A stretch of DNA of 41,345 nt from Pelagibacteraceae bacterium AG-319-F18 (GCA_003283905.1 QBXA01000012.1:1-41345); one strand, 5' to 3'. Counted from the first letter of the stretch, positions 1 to 9,472 are shown. Numbers and translations are program-made. The notes: generated by a model not told the origin, from the letters alone.

Positions 1-1007
1 CTTTCATTTAACAGTATTGCCTTGCTTAATTGATATCCGTCTGTTTTTTGAGCTTCGGAGTTAACAAATATTTTTCCCTGGTACACAGCTTTAGAACTAT
101 TTTCTAAGACACTTTTGATTAATTGATAACTTTTTGTATTTTCAGTTAAATGATTAATTACAGTTCTAATCTCATGATGTTTTTTTTCATTTAATTTAAA
201 TATTCCATTAACAAAAGCTGATGAATATTTACCATTCAAATTACAATTAATTTCATTTTTTATAAAATTTGAACCGCTTGATAAGAAAAAAGTTTCAGAA
301 ACACTGTTTTCATCTTGTTCGATATTATTAAATGAATATTTAATATTTTCATTTGTAAAATTGTCTACTTTGTAATTCTTTAATATAGAGTTTTGCTTCA
401 AGTCAAAGTTATAGCAAATATTTAAGAAATTTTTTTTTGAAAAATCTTTAAAAAAATCTAATAATTTTAGCGAACTATTCTTTTCTAGTTCAAAGTCTAA
501 TCTTAAATTAACATTCTTAGAAAAGGATTGATCATTTGTAATATGGTATATAATTAGTGGTTTTTTCACTTCATAATCGGCTTTAACCAATATCTTATAG
601 CACCCATTACTAAATGCATTATTAAGTTCAATTAACGAATTTATATTTTTTTTGTTTTCCTCTAAATTTGAAAAATCAATAATTTCTACTTTATTTTCTT
701 TCTCGTAAGTAAAATCAATTTTTTCAATCCTTCCATTTATAAAAATTATTTTATTATGTTCTAATCCATCTATAAATATAGTTGGATCAATTTTATTTGA
801 AATTGAGTAATCATTATAAAAACTAATTTCTCCAATATTTTTATGAATTATTTGACTTAGGTCTGAAAACTTCCAATTTTCAAGTTTTCTAGATGGCAAG
901 CCTTTTTTTAAAAAACTATTAAGAAACTTTTGTTTTACCTCTATATCTTCTTTAGAAAAACTTGATGTTTTAATTATTTTTTCAAAATCTTTTTGTGCTT
1001 TTTCCAT
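1..1007 (-). CDS. sufD: SufD, Fe-S cluster assembly scaffold protein (3' end outside window)
   Basis: Partner of SufB and SufC in the SUF iron-sulfur cluster assembly complex in the cytosol. The reading frame stays open from the ATG at 1007 to the window edge, about 335 codons. The N-terminal part is divergent, while the last visible stretch (KTDGYQLSKAILLNE) is a typical SufD/SufB beta-helix motif (usually QKTDG.Q.N.ALLL). The C-terminal helical domain with the conserved histidine used in cluster assembly lies outside the window. The start is 3 bases after the sufC stop, so it is the third structural gene of iscR-sufB-sufC-sufD and probably translationally coupled. Expected regulation is by IscR from the promoter upstream of iscR. 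The identification rests on position plus the C-terminal motif and is strong. Confidence 0.92.
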   Translation of the reverse strand, partial: MEKAQKDFEKIIKTSSFSKEDIEVKQKFLNSFLKKGLPSRKLENWKFSDLSQIIHKNIGEISFYNDYSISNKIDPTIFIDGLEHNKIIFINGRIEKIDFTYEKENKVEIIDFSNLEENKKNINSLIELNNAFSNGCYKILVKADYEVKKPLIIYHITNDQSFSKNVNLRLDFELEKNSSLKLLDFFKDFSKKNFLNICYNFDLKQNSILKNYKVDNFTNENIKYSFNNIEQDENSVSETFFLSSGSNFIKNEINCNLNGKYSSAFVNGIFKLNEKKHHEIRTVINHLTENTKSYQLIKSVLENSSKAVYQGKIFVNSEAQKTDGYQLSKAILLNE

Positions 1008-1010
1008 AAT

Positions 1011-1745
1011 CTATTTAAAATTTTCATATCCTTTTTTTTCTAACTCTAAAGCTAATTCAGGACCACCTGACTTTATAATTTTTCCTTCCATTAAAACATG
1101 AACAAAATCAGGTTTTATATAATCAAGTAGTCTTTGGTAGTGAGTAATAATTAAAAAGGAGTTATTTTTATTTCTTAAGGTATTAACTCCATCTGAAACA
1201 ATTCTTAAAGCATCTATATCAAGTCCTGAGTCTGTCTCATCAAGTATTGATAATTTTGGACACAATAAAGACATCTGTAAAATTTCATTTTTCTTTTTTT
1301 CACCGCCAGAAAAACCAACATTTAATTGTCTATTTAATTTTTCTTCATCAAATTTTAATTCTTTAGATTTTTTTTTTACTAATTTTAGAAATTCAATTGC
1401 ATCTAGTTCTTTTTCACCTCTTGCTTTTTTTATTGCATTTAAAGAAGTTTTTAAAAAAATATTTGTATTAACGCCTGGAATTTCTAATGGATATTGGAAA
1501 GCTAAAAATATACCCTTATGAGCTCTTTCTTCTATTTCCAGATCAAATAAATTTTTTCCCTCATATGTTATTTCCCCTGATGTTTCGTATCCTTTCTTGC
1601 CAGATAAAATATTTGATAAAGTACTTTTACCAGATCCATTAGGGCCCATGATTGCATGAACTTCACCAGGATTTATATCTAATGAAAATCCATTTAAAAT
1701 AGACTTATTATCTATTGTTGCATTTAAATTATTAATTTTAAGCAT
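1011..1745 (-). CDS. sufC: SufC, ATPase of the SUF Fe-S assembly complex
   Basis: ABC-type ATPase without membrane segments that powers the SufBCD scaffold. Walker A GPNGSGKS at residues 34-41, Q-loop FQYP at 83-86, signature FSGGEK at 145-150 and Walker B LSILDE at 165-170 are all visible. The ETDSGLD and FSGGEKKKNEILQM wording is diagnostic for SufC rather than for a transporter ATPase. At 244 residues it has the usual family length. The ATG overlaps the sufB stop by one base (TAATG), which implies coupled translation, and sufD follows 3 bases after its stop. No anomalies. Confidence 0.98.
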   Translation of the reverse strand: MLKINNLNATIDNKSILNGFSLDINPGEVHAIMGPNGSGKSTLSNILSGKKGYETSGEITYEGKNLFDLEIEERAHKGIFLAFQYPLEIPGVNTNIFLKTSLNAIKKARGEKELDAIEFLKLVKKKSKELKFDEEKLNRQLNVGFSGGEKKKNEILQMSLLCPKLSILDETDSGLDIDALRIVSDGVNTLRNKNNSFLIITHYQRLLDYIKPDFVHVLMEGKIIKSGGPELALELEKKGYENFK

Positions 1746-3187
1746 TAACCAACGCTCCCTTCTAGACTAATGCCTACAAGTTTTTGCGCTTCTACAGCAA
1801 ATTCCATAGGTAGTTGCTGCAAAACCTCTTTACAAAAACCATTTACTATTAATCCAACTGCTTCCTCTGGATTTAAACCTCTTTGCTGACAATAGTGTAA
1901 TTGTTCTTCGCTAATCTTAGATGTAGTTGCCTCATGAGCAATATTAGATTCAGAATTTTTATTTTTTATATAAGGTACAGTATGAGCTCCACATTTATTA
2001 CCCATTAATAAGGAATCACATTGAGTATAATTAGCTGAATTTTTAGCTTTTGATGAAATATCAACCAAACCTCTATATGTCATATCTGAATTACCAGCTG
2101 AAATTCCTTTTGAAATTATTTTACTTTTAGTGTTTTTTCCTAAATGGATCATTTTGGTACCTGTGTCAGCCTTTTGATGATTGTTAGTAATAGCTATAGA
2201 ATAAAATTCCCCAACAGAATTATCTCCTTTAAGAATACAGCTTGGGTATTTCCAAGTTATTGCTGACCCTGTTTCTACCTGTGTCCAAGAAATCTTTGAA
2301 TTTTTACCTTTGCACAAACCTCTTTTGGTTACAAAATTATAGATACCACCTTTTCCATCTTTGTCTCCTGGATACCAATTTTGAACTGTTGAATATTTTA
2401 TTTCAGCATCATCTAGTGCAATTAATTCTACATTAGCAGCATGAAGTTGATTTTCATCTCTCATTGGAGCTGTGCATCCTTCCAAATAACTTACATAGCT
2501 TCCTTTATCAGCTATAATTAAAGTTCTTTCAAATTGACCTGTGTTTGATGCATTAATTCTAAAATATGTTGATAATTCCATTGGACACCTAACACCCTCA
2601 GGAATGTAGACAAAAGAACCATCTGTGAAAACAGCAGAATTTAATGTTGCAAAAAAATGGTCACTAGTTGGAATTACAGTTCCTAAATATTTTTTAACAA
2701 GGTCTGGGTGATTTTGAATTGCCTCTGATATTGGGCAAAATATAATACCTTTTTTTGTTAACTCATCTTTAAAAGTAGTTGCGACGGAAACTGAGTCAAA
2801 TACAGCATCAACTGCTATTCCATTTAATCTTGCTTGTTCTTGAAGAGGAATCCCAAGTTTTTTATATGTTTCAAGAAGCTTAGGATCTAGCTCATCAAGA
2901 CTCTTTGGTTTATCTTTCATACTTTTTGGAGCTGAATAATAATACAAATCTTGATAATCAATCTTTGGATACTTTGGTTTTTGCCAATCTGGCTCTACTA
3001 GTACCTTAAATCTTTCAAATGCTTTTAGCCTAAAATGAAGCATCCAATCAGGCTCTTTTTTGATATTAGAAATAAATTTAATTACATCTTCATTTAATCC
3101 TTTTGGAGCTTGAATATTTTCAATATCAGTAGAAAAACCATATTTGTAATCTTTCAAATTTTCTATTTCTTTTTGTCTGTTATCCAT
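1745..3187 (-). CDS. sufB: SufB, Fe-S cluster scaffold protein
   Basis: Scaffold subunit on which nascent Fe-S clusters are built, in complex with SufC and SufD. The 480 residues match SufB along their whole length, including the conserved core around [19 protein letters not shown] and the C-terminal end [19 protein letters not shown]. Cys399 (NKCGAHT) corresponds to the essential assembly cysteine of the E. coli protein (Cys405). The gene starts one base after the iscR stop. Many alphaproteobacteria carry a cysteine desulfurase gene between iscR and sufB, but there is none here. A sulfur donor such as SufS would have to be encoded beyond the left window edge or elsewhere. Confidence 0.98.
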   Translation of the reverse strand: MDNRQKEIENLKDYKYGFSTDIENIQAPKGLNEDVIKFISNIKKEPDWMLHFRLKAFERFKVLVEPDWQKPKYPKIDYQDLYYYSAPKSMKDKPKSLDELDPKLLETYKKLGIPLQEQARLNGIAVDAVFDSVSVATTFKDELTKKGIIFCPISEAIQNHPDLVKKYLGTVIPTSDHFFATLNSAVFTDGSFVYIPEGVRCPMELSTYFRINASNTGQFERTLIIADKGSYVSYLEGCTAPMRDENQLHAANVELIALDDAEIKYSTVQNWYPGDKDGKGGIYNFVTKRGLCKGKNSKISWTQVETGSAITWKYPSCILKGDNSVGEFYSIAITNNHQKADTGTKMIHLGKNTKSKIISKGISAGNSDMTYRGLVDISSKAKNSANYTQCDSLLMGNKCGAHTVPYIKNKNSESNIAHEATTSKISEEQLHYCQQRGLNPEEAVGLIVNGFCKEVLQQLPMEFAVEAQKLVGISLEGSVG

Positions 3188-3188
3188 T

Positions 3189-3614
3189 TTATAATCTATT
3201 TTCTTTATTACTTTTTAATAAATCTTCTAAACTTTTCTTTTCAAAAAAACTATTAATATGACTCTCTAACTCATCCCAAAGATTATGAGTAATGCACTTC
3301 GTTGCTTTACCATTGCATCCTTTTTTAGAATCTTTTTTGCATTGTACAGTTTTGACTTTTTCGTCAACTGCTTGAAAAATATTAGTTAGCTTAATCTCAT
3401 TTGGTTTTTTTGATAATACATATCCTCCTTGTGTACCTCGAGTACTTTTAACAATTTGATCCTTCTTTAACTTAGAAAAAATTTGCTCGAGGTAATCTAA
3501 TGAAATACCTTGCCTTAAAGATATATCTCTTAAAGATACCGGATTGACGTTATCAAACCGAGCTAAGTCAACTAATGCCATTACGGCATATCGGCCTCTT
3601 GATGTTAATTTCAT
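3189..3614 (-). CDS. iscR: IscR-type Rrf2 family Fe-S regulator
   Basis: Winged-helix transcription factor that senses Fe-S status and, by homology, represses its own suf operon when loaded with [2Fe-2S]. Residues 1-80 form the Rrf2 DNA-binding domain ([28 protein letters not shown]). Cys92, Cys100, Cys107 and His110 reproduce the three-Cys/one-His ligand set of E. coli IscR (Cys92, Cys98, Cys104, His107) with slightly longer spacing. Glu43, which in E. coli IscR tunes type-1 versus type-2 site recognition, is also present. A near-perfect type-1 IscR site overlaps its promoter (3645-3669), which supports true IscR function over a generic Rrf2 label. An AAAGGG ribosome binding site precedes the ATG. 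Confidence 0.93.
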   Translation of the reverse strand: MKLTSRGRYAVMALVDLARFDNVNPVSLRDISLRQGISLDYLEQIFSKLKKDQIVKSTRGTQGGYVLSKKPNEIKLTNIFQAVDEKVKTVQCKKDSKKGCNGKATKCITHNLWDELESHINSFFEKKSLEDLLKSNKENRL

Positions 3615-3637
3615 TTTACCCTTTAAATTTAAGCCTT

Positions 3638-3665
3638 TTTATACATACCTGACTAAAATGGTCAA
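3638..3665 (-). promoter_or_regulatory. Sigma70-like promoter of iscR-sufBCD
   Basis: On the minus strand TTGACC (3660-3665) and TATAAA (3638-3643) are separated by 16 bases, and the -10 lies about 25 bases before the iscR ATG. The -35 hexamer lies inside the IscR operator, so a bound repressor would block RNA polymerase. The intergenic region 3615-3751 is the longest in the window. It must also carry the promoter of the divergent hydrolase. A weak candidate for that is TTAACA near 3685 followed 17 bases later by GATAAA, which I do not annotate separately. Confidence 0.7.
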
Positions 3666-3669
3666 GTAT
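3645..3669. promoter_or_regulatory. IscR type-1 operator
   Basis: A 25-base imperfect palindrome with left arm ATACCTGAC, a 7-base centre TAAAATG and right arm GTCAAGTAT; the arms differ from perfect symmetry at one position. It fits the E. coli type-1 consensus (ATA-S-YY-GACT ... GTC-RR-S-TAT) at essentially all arm positions. It sits 31 bases upstream of the iscR start and covers the -35 element, the layout known for autorepressed IscR promoters. The pattern is seen directly; the function is inferred from the encoded IscR. Confidence 0.85.
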
Positions 3670-3751
3670 AGTTTTAAAAAAAAAATTAACATATTGTCGC
3701 TCAGTTATGATAAACGTAACTTTTTTTTGAGAATAATAATCAATATCGTAT

Positions 3752-4408
3752 ATGGATAATAAAATTTTAGAAATATTTATTCCAGGCCCTGCTGGAAGAC
3801 TTGAAGCAAAATATTTTAAAAGTAAAAAAAACACTTCTCCAATAGCAATGGTACTACAGCCACATCCTCAATACGGAGGAACAATGAATAATAAAGTTGT
3901 AGTAGATACTTTTCACACATTTATGGATAACGATTTTTCAGTATGTAGAGTAAATTTTAGAGGTGTTGGCAAGAGTGATGGAGAGTTTGATAATGGCCAA
4001 GGTGAACTTGCTGATGCAGCGGCCGCACTAGATTGGCTTGAGAGAGAAAATTTTGATAACTCACAATGCTGGGTATCAGGATTTTCTTTTGGTTCATTAA
4101 TAGCTATGCAATTATTAATGAGAAGACCAGAGATAAATAGATTTATTGCAATTTCTCCTCAACCAAATGTTTATGATTTTTCTTTTTTATCACCTTGCCC
4201 AACATCTGGGTTAATGATTTATGGAAAAAAAGATGAGTTAGTCCCCTTAGAATATATTAACGAACTAGACAAAAGATTAAGTGCTCAAAAAGGTATTAAA
4301 GTAGAATTTCAATCTGTACCTGAAGCAAATCATTTCTTTTCAAAAACCGAGGAATCTTTGATCAAAAACCTTGATAAATACATAAAAAAAGAAACTGCTC
4401 TTTACTAA
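3752..4408 (+). CDS. Alpha/beta hydrolase (COG2945-like), divergent from iscR
   Basis: A 218-residue cytosolic alpha/beta hydrolase of unknown substrate. The likely catalytic triad is Ser112 in GFSFGS, Asp161 in KKDELVP and His194 in EANHFF. The N-terminal LQPHPQYGGTMNNKVV stretch and the VNFRGVGKSDG motif are typical of the small hydrolase family found next to Fe-S assembly loci in many alphaproteobacteria. There is no signal peptide. It is transcribed away from iscR across a 137-base spacer that holds the IscR operator, so IscR might affect it too, although the operator overlaps only the iscR-side promoter. Its stop codon is fused with that of anmK (CTAA). The fold is certain; the substrate is not known. 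Confidence 0.9.
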   Translation: MDNKILEIFIPGPAGRLEAKYFKSKKNTSPIAMVLQPHPQYGGTMNNKVVVDTFHTFMDNDFSVCRVNFRGVGKSDGEFDNGQGELADAAAALDWLERENFDNSQCWVSGFSFGSLIAMQLLMRRPEINRFIAISPQPNVYDFSFLSPCPTSGLMIYGKKDELVPLEYINELDKRLSAQKGIKVEFQSVPEANHFFSKTEESLIKNLDKYIKKETALY

Positions 4409-5553
4409 AAATTTTTAACTAACTTTCCGCCTACTGTAGGTATCTCACAACTTGTAGTCTTTGGATATGATATTGGTAAATTTAAAAATGATCTGATCGC
4501 AAGATACCCAAATGCTTGGGACTCAATATAATCTCCATTTAAATTATAGTCATCAATAGAATTTAAGTTTATATTTTTTTTATATAACAAATAATCTTTA
4601 ATATTTTGGATAAGAAAACTATTTTTTCTACCCCCGCCACAAATTAAATATTTTATAGGTTTATTATTATTACCATTAGCATATTCGATCCCTTTTGCTA
4701 TGAGGTAAGCAGTAAAATTAGTTATTGTTGCACAACCATCTTCTAATGTTAACCCTCTTGCAAATGAAATATCAAAATCTTTTACATCTAAAGACTTTTC
4801 GAATGAGTCTATTTTGAAATTATCAATAGCTTGATTCAAAATTAATTGATTAATTTTACCTGATTTTGCAATTGAACCGTTTTTATCAAAATTATTTTTA
4901 GAATTTTTTCTTATCCAATCATCAATCATACAATTACCGGGACCTGAGTCAAAAGCTTCTAAATTATCCTCTAAGTTTTCATCTTTTTTAATTATTTTGG
5001 TGATATTTGAAATTCCACCAATATTTAGAAAGCAAATAGGAAACTCTATTTGATACTTTTCATTTATATATTTAGACAATAAGTTATGAAAAATAGGTGT
5101 TAGTGGAGCACCTTGACCTTTATTTATCAAGTCTTCTTGTCTAAAATCATAAATAACTTTTTTTTTTATTAATTGAGACATTAACTTGCCGTCTCCTAAT
5201 TGTTTTGAAAATCTTTGTTCTGGGTTATGCAAAATTGTTTGTCCATGAAAACCTACAAAATCTATCTCATCTTGATATTTTGATGATATTTCGCTAACAA
5301 TTTTGCTATGAAATACAGTAATTTCTCTCTCAACCTCGTTTAATCTAGAAGTGTACTGCTTCAAATCATCAATGCTTAAAATTAAATTTCTTAATTCAAT
5401 TAATTGCTGGTGTAAACTTTCGTTATATTCAAAATATTCATCTAAAACACTGCTAAATTGATTGAATCCATCCGACCTAATTAATGATACATCAACCCCA
5501 TCCATTGAAGTTCCACTCATTAATCCTATAGCCGTATATAATTTATTTTTCAT
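4405..5553 (-). CDS. anmK: Anhydro-N-acetylmuramic acid kinase
   Basis: Phosphorylates 1,6-anhydro-MurNAc released from peptidoglycan turnover, giving MurNAc-6-phosphate for recycling. The N-terminal GLMSGTSMDGVD (residues 10-21) is the hallmark of AnmK. Further family motifs are VGFHGQTILHNP, NIGGISNIT, FDSGPGNCMIDDW and the C-terminal YLICGGGRKNSFL. At 382 residues the length is normal. It stands alone between a hydrolase and the divergent tyrS, with no other recycling gene in the window. The 4-base overlap with the convergent hydrolase leaves no room for a separate terminator. Confidence 0.95.
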   Translation of the reverse strand: MKNKLYTAIGLMSGTSMDGVDVSLIRSDGFNQFSSVLDEYFEYNESLHQQLIELRNLILSIDDLKQYTSRLNEVEREITVFHSKIVSEISSKYQDEIDFVGFHGQTILHNPEQRFSKQLGDGKLMSQLIKKKVIYDFRQEDLINKGQGAPLTPIFHNLLSKYINEKYQIEFPICFLNIGGISNITKIIKKDENLEDNLEAFDSGPGNCMIDDWIRKNSKNNFDKNGSIAKSGKINQLILNQAIDNFKIDSFEKSLDVKDFDISFARGLTLEDGCATITNFTAYLIAKGIEYANGNNNKPIKYLICGGGRKNSFLIQNIKDYLLYKKNINLNSIDDYNLNGDYIESQAFGYLAIRSFLNLPISYPKTTSCEIPTVGGKLVKNF

Positions 5554-5600
5554 TGATATTCTTTTTAATAAAAATTTGTATATTGTGTAACTATAAGCAT

Positions 5601-6830
5601 ATGAATAAATTTTTAAAAGAATTTAAAGATAGAGGTTTTTTCTATCAATGTACAAATGATGAGGAATTGTCCAGTTTAATGGATAAGGAAAAAATTAAAG
5701 CGTACATCGGATTTGATTGCACCGCTGAAAGCTTACATGTCGGTAGCTTATTACAAATCATGTGTCTTAGATTATTACAAAAGAATGGCCATAGACCAAT
5801 TGTGCTACTAGGTGGAGGTACTACTAGAATTGGGGATCCATCAGGAAAAGATAAAACAAGAAAAATATTGAGTGAAGAAGAGATAGAAAAAAATATTAAG
5901 AATATAAAAGATATACTTAAAAAATTTTTAGATAATGATAACCCTAAAACAAAACCAATTTTTGTAAATAATTATACGTGGCTGAAAAATTTGAATTATA
6001 TCTCTTTTCTTCGAGATATAGGTAAACATTTTACAATTAATAAAATGTTAACTTTTGATAGTGTTAAATTAAGATTAGAAAGAGAGCAATCTTTAAGCTA
6101 CATGGAATTTAATTATATGATTTTGCAAGCTTATGATTTTTTAGAGCTTAATAAAAAAGAAAATTGTGTTTTACAAATTGGTGGTTCAGATCAATGGGGA
6201 AATATTGTTAATGGTGTGGATCTTATCAAAAGATATTCAAATAAACAAAGTTATGGTCTAACTACACCCTTAATTACTCTGGCCACGGGAGCTAAAATGG
6301 GAAAATCTGAAAATGGAGCGATCTGGTTAGATAAAAAATTTTTATCAGCTTATGACTATTGGCAATTTTGGAGAAATACAGATGATAGAGACGTTTTAAA
6401 GTTTTTAAAAAATTTTACTGATTTAGAAGTTGAGGATATAAAAAAAATTGAAAATGATAATATCAATGATTTAAAAATACTTTTGGCTAATGAAACAACA
6501 GCCATGCTTCATGGTGAAAATGCCGCTAAAAATTCAGAACAAGCTGCTAAAGAGGCATTTTCAGGTAATTCACTTGGATCTAACTTGCCTTCTATAAAGA
6601 TTAATTTAAAAGATATTAATAATAAATTGGATATAATTGATCTAATAATTCTATCTAAATTAGAAAAGTCTAAAAGTGAAATAAGAAGATTAATTAAAGG
6701 TAACGCAGTAAAAATTAATGATAAAATTATATCTGATGAAAAATTAATTGTTACATATGAAATTTTTAAGGAAAACTACCTTAAACTTTCTATTGGAAAA
6801 AAGAGACATTTAAAAATTGAATTAGATTAG
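5601..6830 (+). CDS. tyrS: Tyrosyl-tRNA synthetase
   Basis: Class I aminoacyl-tRNA synthetase that charges tRNA-Tyr. From the ATG at 5601 it has 409 residues, with the HIGH-like motif HVGS at 46-49, the KMSKS-like loop KMGKS at 232-236 and an RNA-binding S4-like C-terminus around LSKLEKSKSEIRRLIKG. The frame is open up to an ATG at 5553, but that would overlap the anmK start and add 16 hydrophobic residues foreign to the family, so the 5601 start is preferred. The stop is fused with that of the convergent AsmA-like gene (TTAG). Confidence 0.96.
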   Translation: MNKFLKEFKDRGFFYQCTNDEELSSLMDKEKIKAYIGFDCTAESLHVGSLLQIMCLRLLQKNGHRPIVLLGGGTTRIGDPSGKDKTRKILSEEEIEKNIKNIKDILKKFLDNDNPKTKPIFVNNYTWLKNLNYISFLRDIGKHFTINKMLTFDSVKLRLEREQSLSYMEFNYMILQAYDFLELNKKENCVLQIGGSDQWGNIVNGVDLIKRYSNKQSYGLTTPLITLATGAKMGKSENGAIWLDKKFLSAYDYWQFWRNTDDRDVLKFLKNFTDLEVEDIKKIENDNINDLKILLANETTAMLHGENAAKNSEQAAKEAFSGNSLGSNLPSIKINLKDINNKLDIIDLIILSKLEKSKSEIRRLIKGNAVKINDKIISDEKLIVTYEIFKENYLKLSIGKKRHLKIELD

Positions 6831-9472
6831 TTTTTTTTAATCTTTTCTAGTGTCCTAGTTATAAATCTTGGAGTTAATGTTTTTATTGGATTTACAGTTG
6901 TTTCAAGTTTTTTTGGAGGTCCCTTCACTTTAAAGCTTACTCCAAAAACACCCTCACCAACTTTTTTTCCAATAAGCAAATCTCCAATTAATGGAATTGA
7001 AGCAATGGATCTATTAATTGTAGTCGCTGGAACCAATGTGCCTCTTAAACTAATTATGTTATCTTCCTCAATATAACCTTCAATTAAAATAGATATTGCC
7101 GGTCCAATTGCATACAACTCTTGAATCGTCATAAGTTTATTTTTATTTGTAAAATTCATTTGAAAATCTGTAAATCTAATACCTTCTCCAGTTAGTAAAT
7201 CTGCTATTCCTTGAAGAGAAGCGAGAGAGAGTAATTTTGCTAATGCTGGAATTTCTTTGACTTTAAAATTGTCTATAATCAATTTTGAATTTGAAATACC
7301 ATCCTTTTTTGAAGAATAAAAATCTAAATATCCTTCATTACCATCTTCGAACCCTTTTATGAATTTATATCTTTTTACAAGTGGTTTAGCTCTTGAAGAG
7401 AATAGAGTAGTAATTTTTTCTTCATCTTTAGTATTTATTGTAAATGTTAATTTTTCATCCTTATCAAATAGTGCCGATATGTTAGCTTGATTTACTTTAT
7501 TGTCTACTATTCGAAGTTTACCATTTAAATCTTTAACAATATTATCATTACCAATATAAACATTAGAAAAATTTAGCGTCATATTTATATTTTCTTTAAA
7601 AATATCTAATTGTTGATCATCTTTACCTTTTAATAGATTCGTAATGAGACTATCAGCATTTAATAATGATCCATTTAGCTCATAATAATTATTTTTAATT
7701 CTACTAAGTGCAAATTTGTTTCTCTTTTCACTATTATCAAAATAATCTAAATCAACTTTATCTACTTTAGCAATTTTATTTTTGTTATCTAATATTAAAT
7801 TATTAATCATAATTCTGTTATTTTTTGAAATAAGACTAATTTTTTTAAGATCAAGTCCAATTTTTTTTGTATAGCTACCAATTATTTTTATTTGGGAATT
7901 TAATTTCTTATCCTTTTCATAATTAATGAAATCTATTTTTAAAGGTGCATCATTTACTTCTAAGTCTGTTTCAAAATTATATTTTTTATTTTTCTTTGAA
8001 AATGAATATTTTATTTTATTAAATTCTTTCTCTAATTTAATTTTTCCTGAACCTTCCATTGATAGAATATTGTCTTTATAATTAATTTTAATCTTTTGAT
8101 CCTTTAGATACAAAGTGTCTTTTGTATTAGGCAAATACTCTTTTATTAAATTTTGGTTTTTAATATTTATTTCGCTTAATTCAATATTTGACACTAAGTC
8201 AAAATCAGACCCTTTTTTTGCAACTTCATAATCAATAAGCTCAAATTTATCTACAAGTTTGACTTTACCACTTCCCTCAATTGATAATTTTTTATTGGTA
8301 TAAGATGCTTTTATCTTATGATCCTTTAGATTCAAAATATCCTTCGTATTAGGAAAATACTTTTTTATTAAATTTTGGTTTTTAATATTTAGTTTGCTTA
8401 ATTCAATATTTGACACTAAATCAAAATCTGAACCTTTATTCACAACTTCATAATCAATAAGGTCAAATTTATCTAGAAGTTTAACTTTACCTTTACCCTT
8501 AATTGATAATTTATTATTGACATAAGATGCTTTTATCTCGTGATCTTTTAGGTCAATTAAATCATTAATTTGTACTATATTTTTACTAATTAAATCATTT
8601 CTCTTATATTGAGAACTATCAATTAGAATATTTGAATTTATTGTTAAATTCTCAACTTTCAGCTTGTTATTAATATTAAATGAAAAATCATTGTTAGATT
8701 CAAAGTTTGTATTAATTAGGTCAAATTGAGGATATTTTAACTTAATCATTTGAAGTAACTCATCATTTAAAGGAGAATTTTTATTTCTTATAGTGCCTTC
8801 AAGTAAATAATCTTTTTTATCTTTTTTTATATTTAATCTCTCAGATAAAAAATTGATGTTATTTGTGTCAAAACTAATATCTCTAAAATTAAAATTGTTT
8901 TCTGTAATATCAAAAAGAAAATTTATTTTTTCTAATTTATTTTTTCTAAGTAAACTTATTTTGCCATCTTTTAATGTTCCATTAACTTTATAATCTTTCT
9001 TTAGAGCTCCAAAATCATCAAAATTAAATTTTAAATCTGCTATTAAATATCCTCTCTTTATAAATCGTTCTAAAAAAAATAATTCAGGCCTATTATTTAT
9101 TGATCTCATAAATAATACAAAATTTTTAAGTAAAACTGGTTTAGTTGATATTTCTATTTGTGATGTAACTAATTGATTTTTGATTAATGAATTTAGTGAT
9201 ATTTGTGTTTTAACATATTCAAGCTCAATCAACTTTCCTTTAAAAATTATTTTAGGATCTATTGTTTTTGCATTAATCCTAAAATTTAATGGATCTAAAG
9301 TTAGTTTTATTTTTTTTAAACTTGTATCAAGTTTATTATTTTTTTGTTTTACAAGATCTTGAATTTGTTTGTTAAATTTTTCTGTCTCGATGCCAACGGT
9401 GCTTAAATAAATAATTAATAAAACAAAAACTCCTATTATTATAGATATATATTTTAAAATTTTTTTACTCAT
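6827..9472 (-). CDS. Large AsmA-like (DUF3971/AsmA-type) envelope protein with internal tandem repeats
   Basis: An 881-residue protein with one N-terminal membrane anchor (about residues 4-26) and a long beta-strand-rich, lysine- and asparagine-rich body predicted to lie in the periplasm. The C-terminal section (around LASLQGIADLLTGEGIRFTDF and GTLVPATTINRSIASIPLIGDLL) matches the conserved C-terminal domain of the AsmA/TamB/YhdP-like superfamily, linked to lipid transport between the membranes. Residues 308-381 and 382-455 are a near-identical 74-residue tandem duplication, with a diverged third copy to about 515. It is the last gene of mrcA-prfB-asmA-like; its ATG overlaps the prfB stop (ATGA). 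The exact subfamily and cargo are uncertain. Confidence 0.8.
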   Translation of the reverse strand: MSKKILKYISIIIGVFVLLIIYLSTVGIETEKFNKQIQDLVKQKNNKLDTSLKKIKLTLDPLNFRINAKTIDPKIIFKGKLIELEYVKTQISLNSLIKNQLVTSQIEISTKPVLLKNFVLFMRSINNRPELFFLERFIKRGYLIADLKFNFDDFGALKKDYKVNGTLKDGKISLLRKNKLEKINFLFDITENNFNFRDISFDTNNINFLSERLNIKKDKKDYLLEGTIRNKNSPLNDELLQMIKLKYPQFDLINTNFESNNDFSFNINNKLKVENLTINSNILIDSSQYKRNDLISKNIVQINDLIDLKDHEIKASYVNNKLSIKGKGKVKLLDKFDLIDYEVVNKGSDFDLVSNIELSKLNIKNQNLIKKYFPNTKDILNLKDHKIKASYTNKKLSIEGSGKVKLVDKFELIDYEVAKKGSDFDLVSNIELSEINIKNQNLIKEYLPNTKDTLYLKDQKIKINYKDNILSMEGSGKIKLEKEFNKIKYSFSKKNKKYNFETDLEVNDAPLKIDFINYEKDKKLNSQIKIIGSYTKKIGLDLKKISLISKNNRIMINNLILDNKNKIAKVDKVDLDYFDNSEKRNKFALSRIKNNYYELNGSLLNADSLITNLLKGKDDQQLDIFKENINMTLNFSNVYIGNDNIVKDLNGKLRIVDNKVNQANISALFDKDEKLTFTINTKDEEKITTLFSSRAKPLVKRYKFIKGFEDGNEGYLDFYSSKKDGISNSKLIIDNFKVKEIPALAKLLSLASLQGIADLLTGEGIRFTDFQMNFTNKNKLMTIQELYAIGPAISILIEGYIEEDNIISLRGTLVPATTINRSIASIPLIGDLLIGKKVGEGVFGVSFKVKGPPKKLETTVNPIKTLTPRFITRTLEKIKKN
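8108..8551 (-). repeat. In-frame tandem duplication, 2 x 222 bp, inside the AsmA-like gene
   Basis: Two consecutive 222-base units (8330-8551 and 8108-8329) encode 74-residue repeats that both begin LKDH and contain KGSDFDLVSNIELS and the segment IKNQNLIK. Most differences are single-base changes. A third, much more diverged unit follows (about 7930-8107, beginning LKDQKIK). The period was measured from the shared string acttcataatcaataag at 8223 and 8445. The repeat preserves the reading frame. Confidence 0.93.

Noticed and set aside
3670..3740. A- and T-runs in the iscR/hydrolase spacer as phase-variable tracts
   Set aside because: Runs of 8-9 A or T are common across this AT-rich window, also inside conserved genes, so nothing marks these as special.
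3616..3834. 72-codon minus-strand frame between iscR and the hydrolase
   Set aside because: It crosses the promoter, the IscR operator and the start of the hydrolase; no plausible protein features.
5553..5600. Upstream ATG start for tyrS
   Set aside because: It would overlap the anmK start codon and add a hydrophobic leader unknown in TyrRS.
6826..6843. GATTA ... TAATC around a T-run after tyrS as an intrinsic terminator
   Set aside because: The arms are 5 AT-rich bases, the loop is the T-run itself, and the bases encode the AsmA-like C-terminus.
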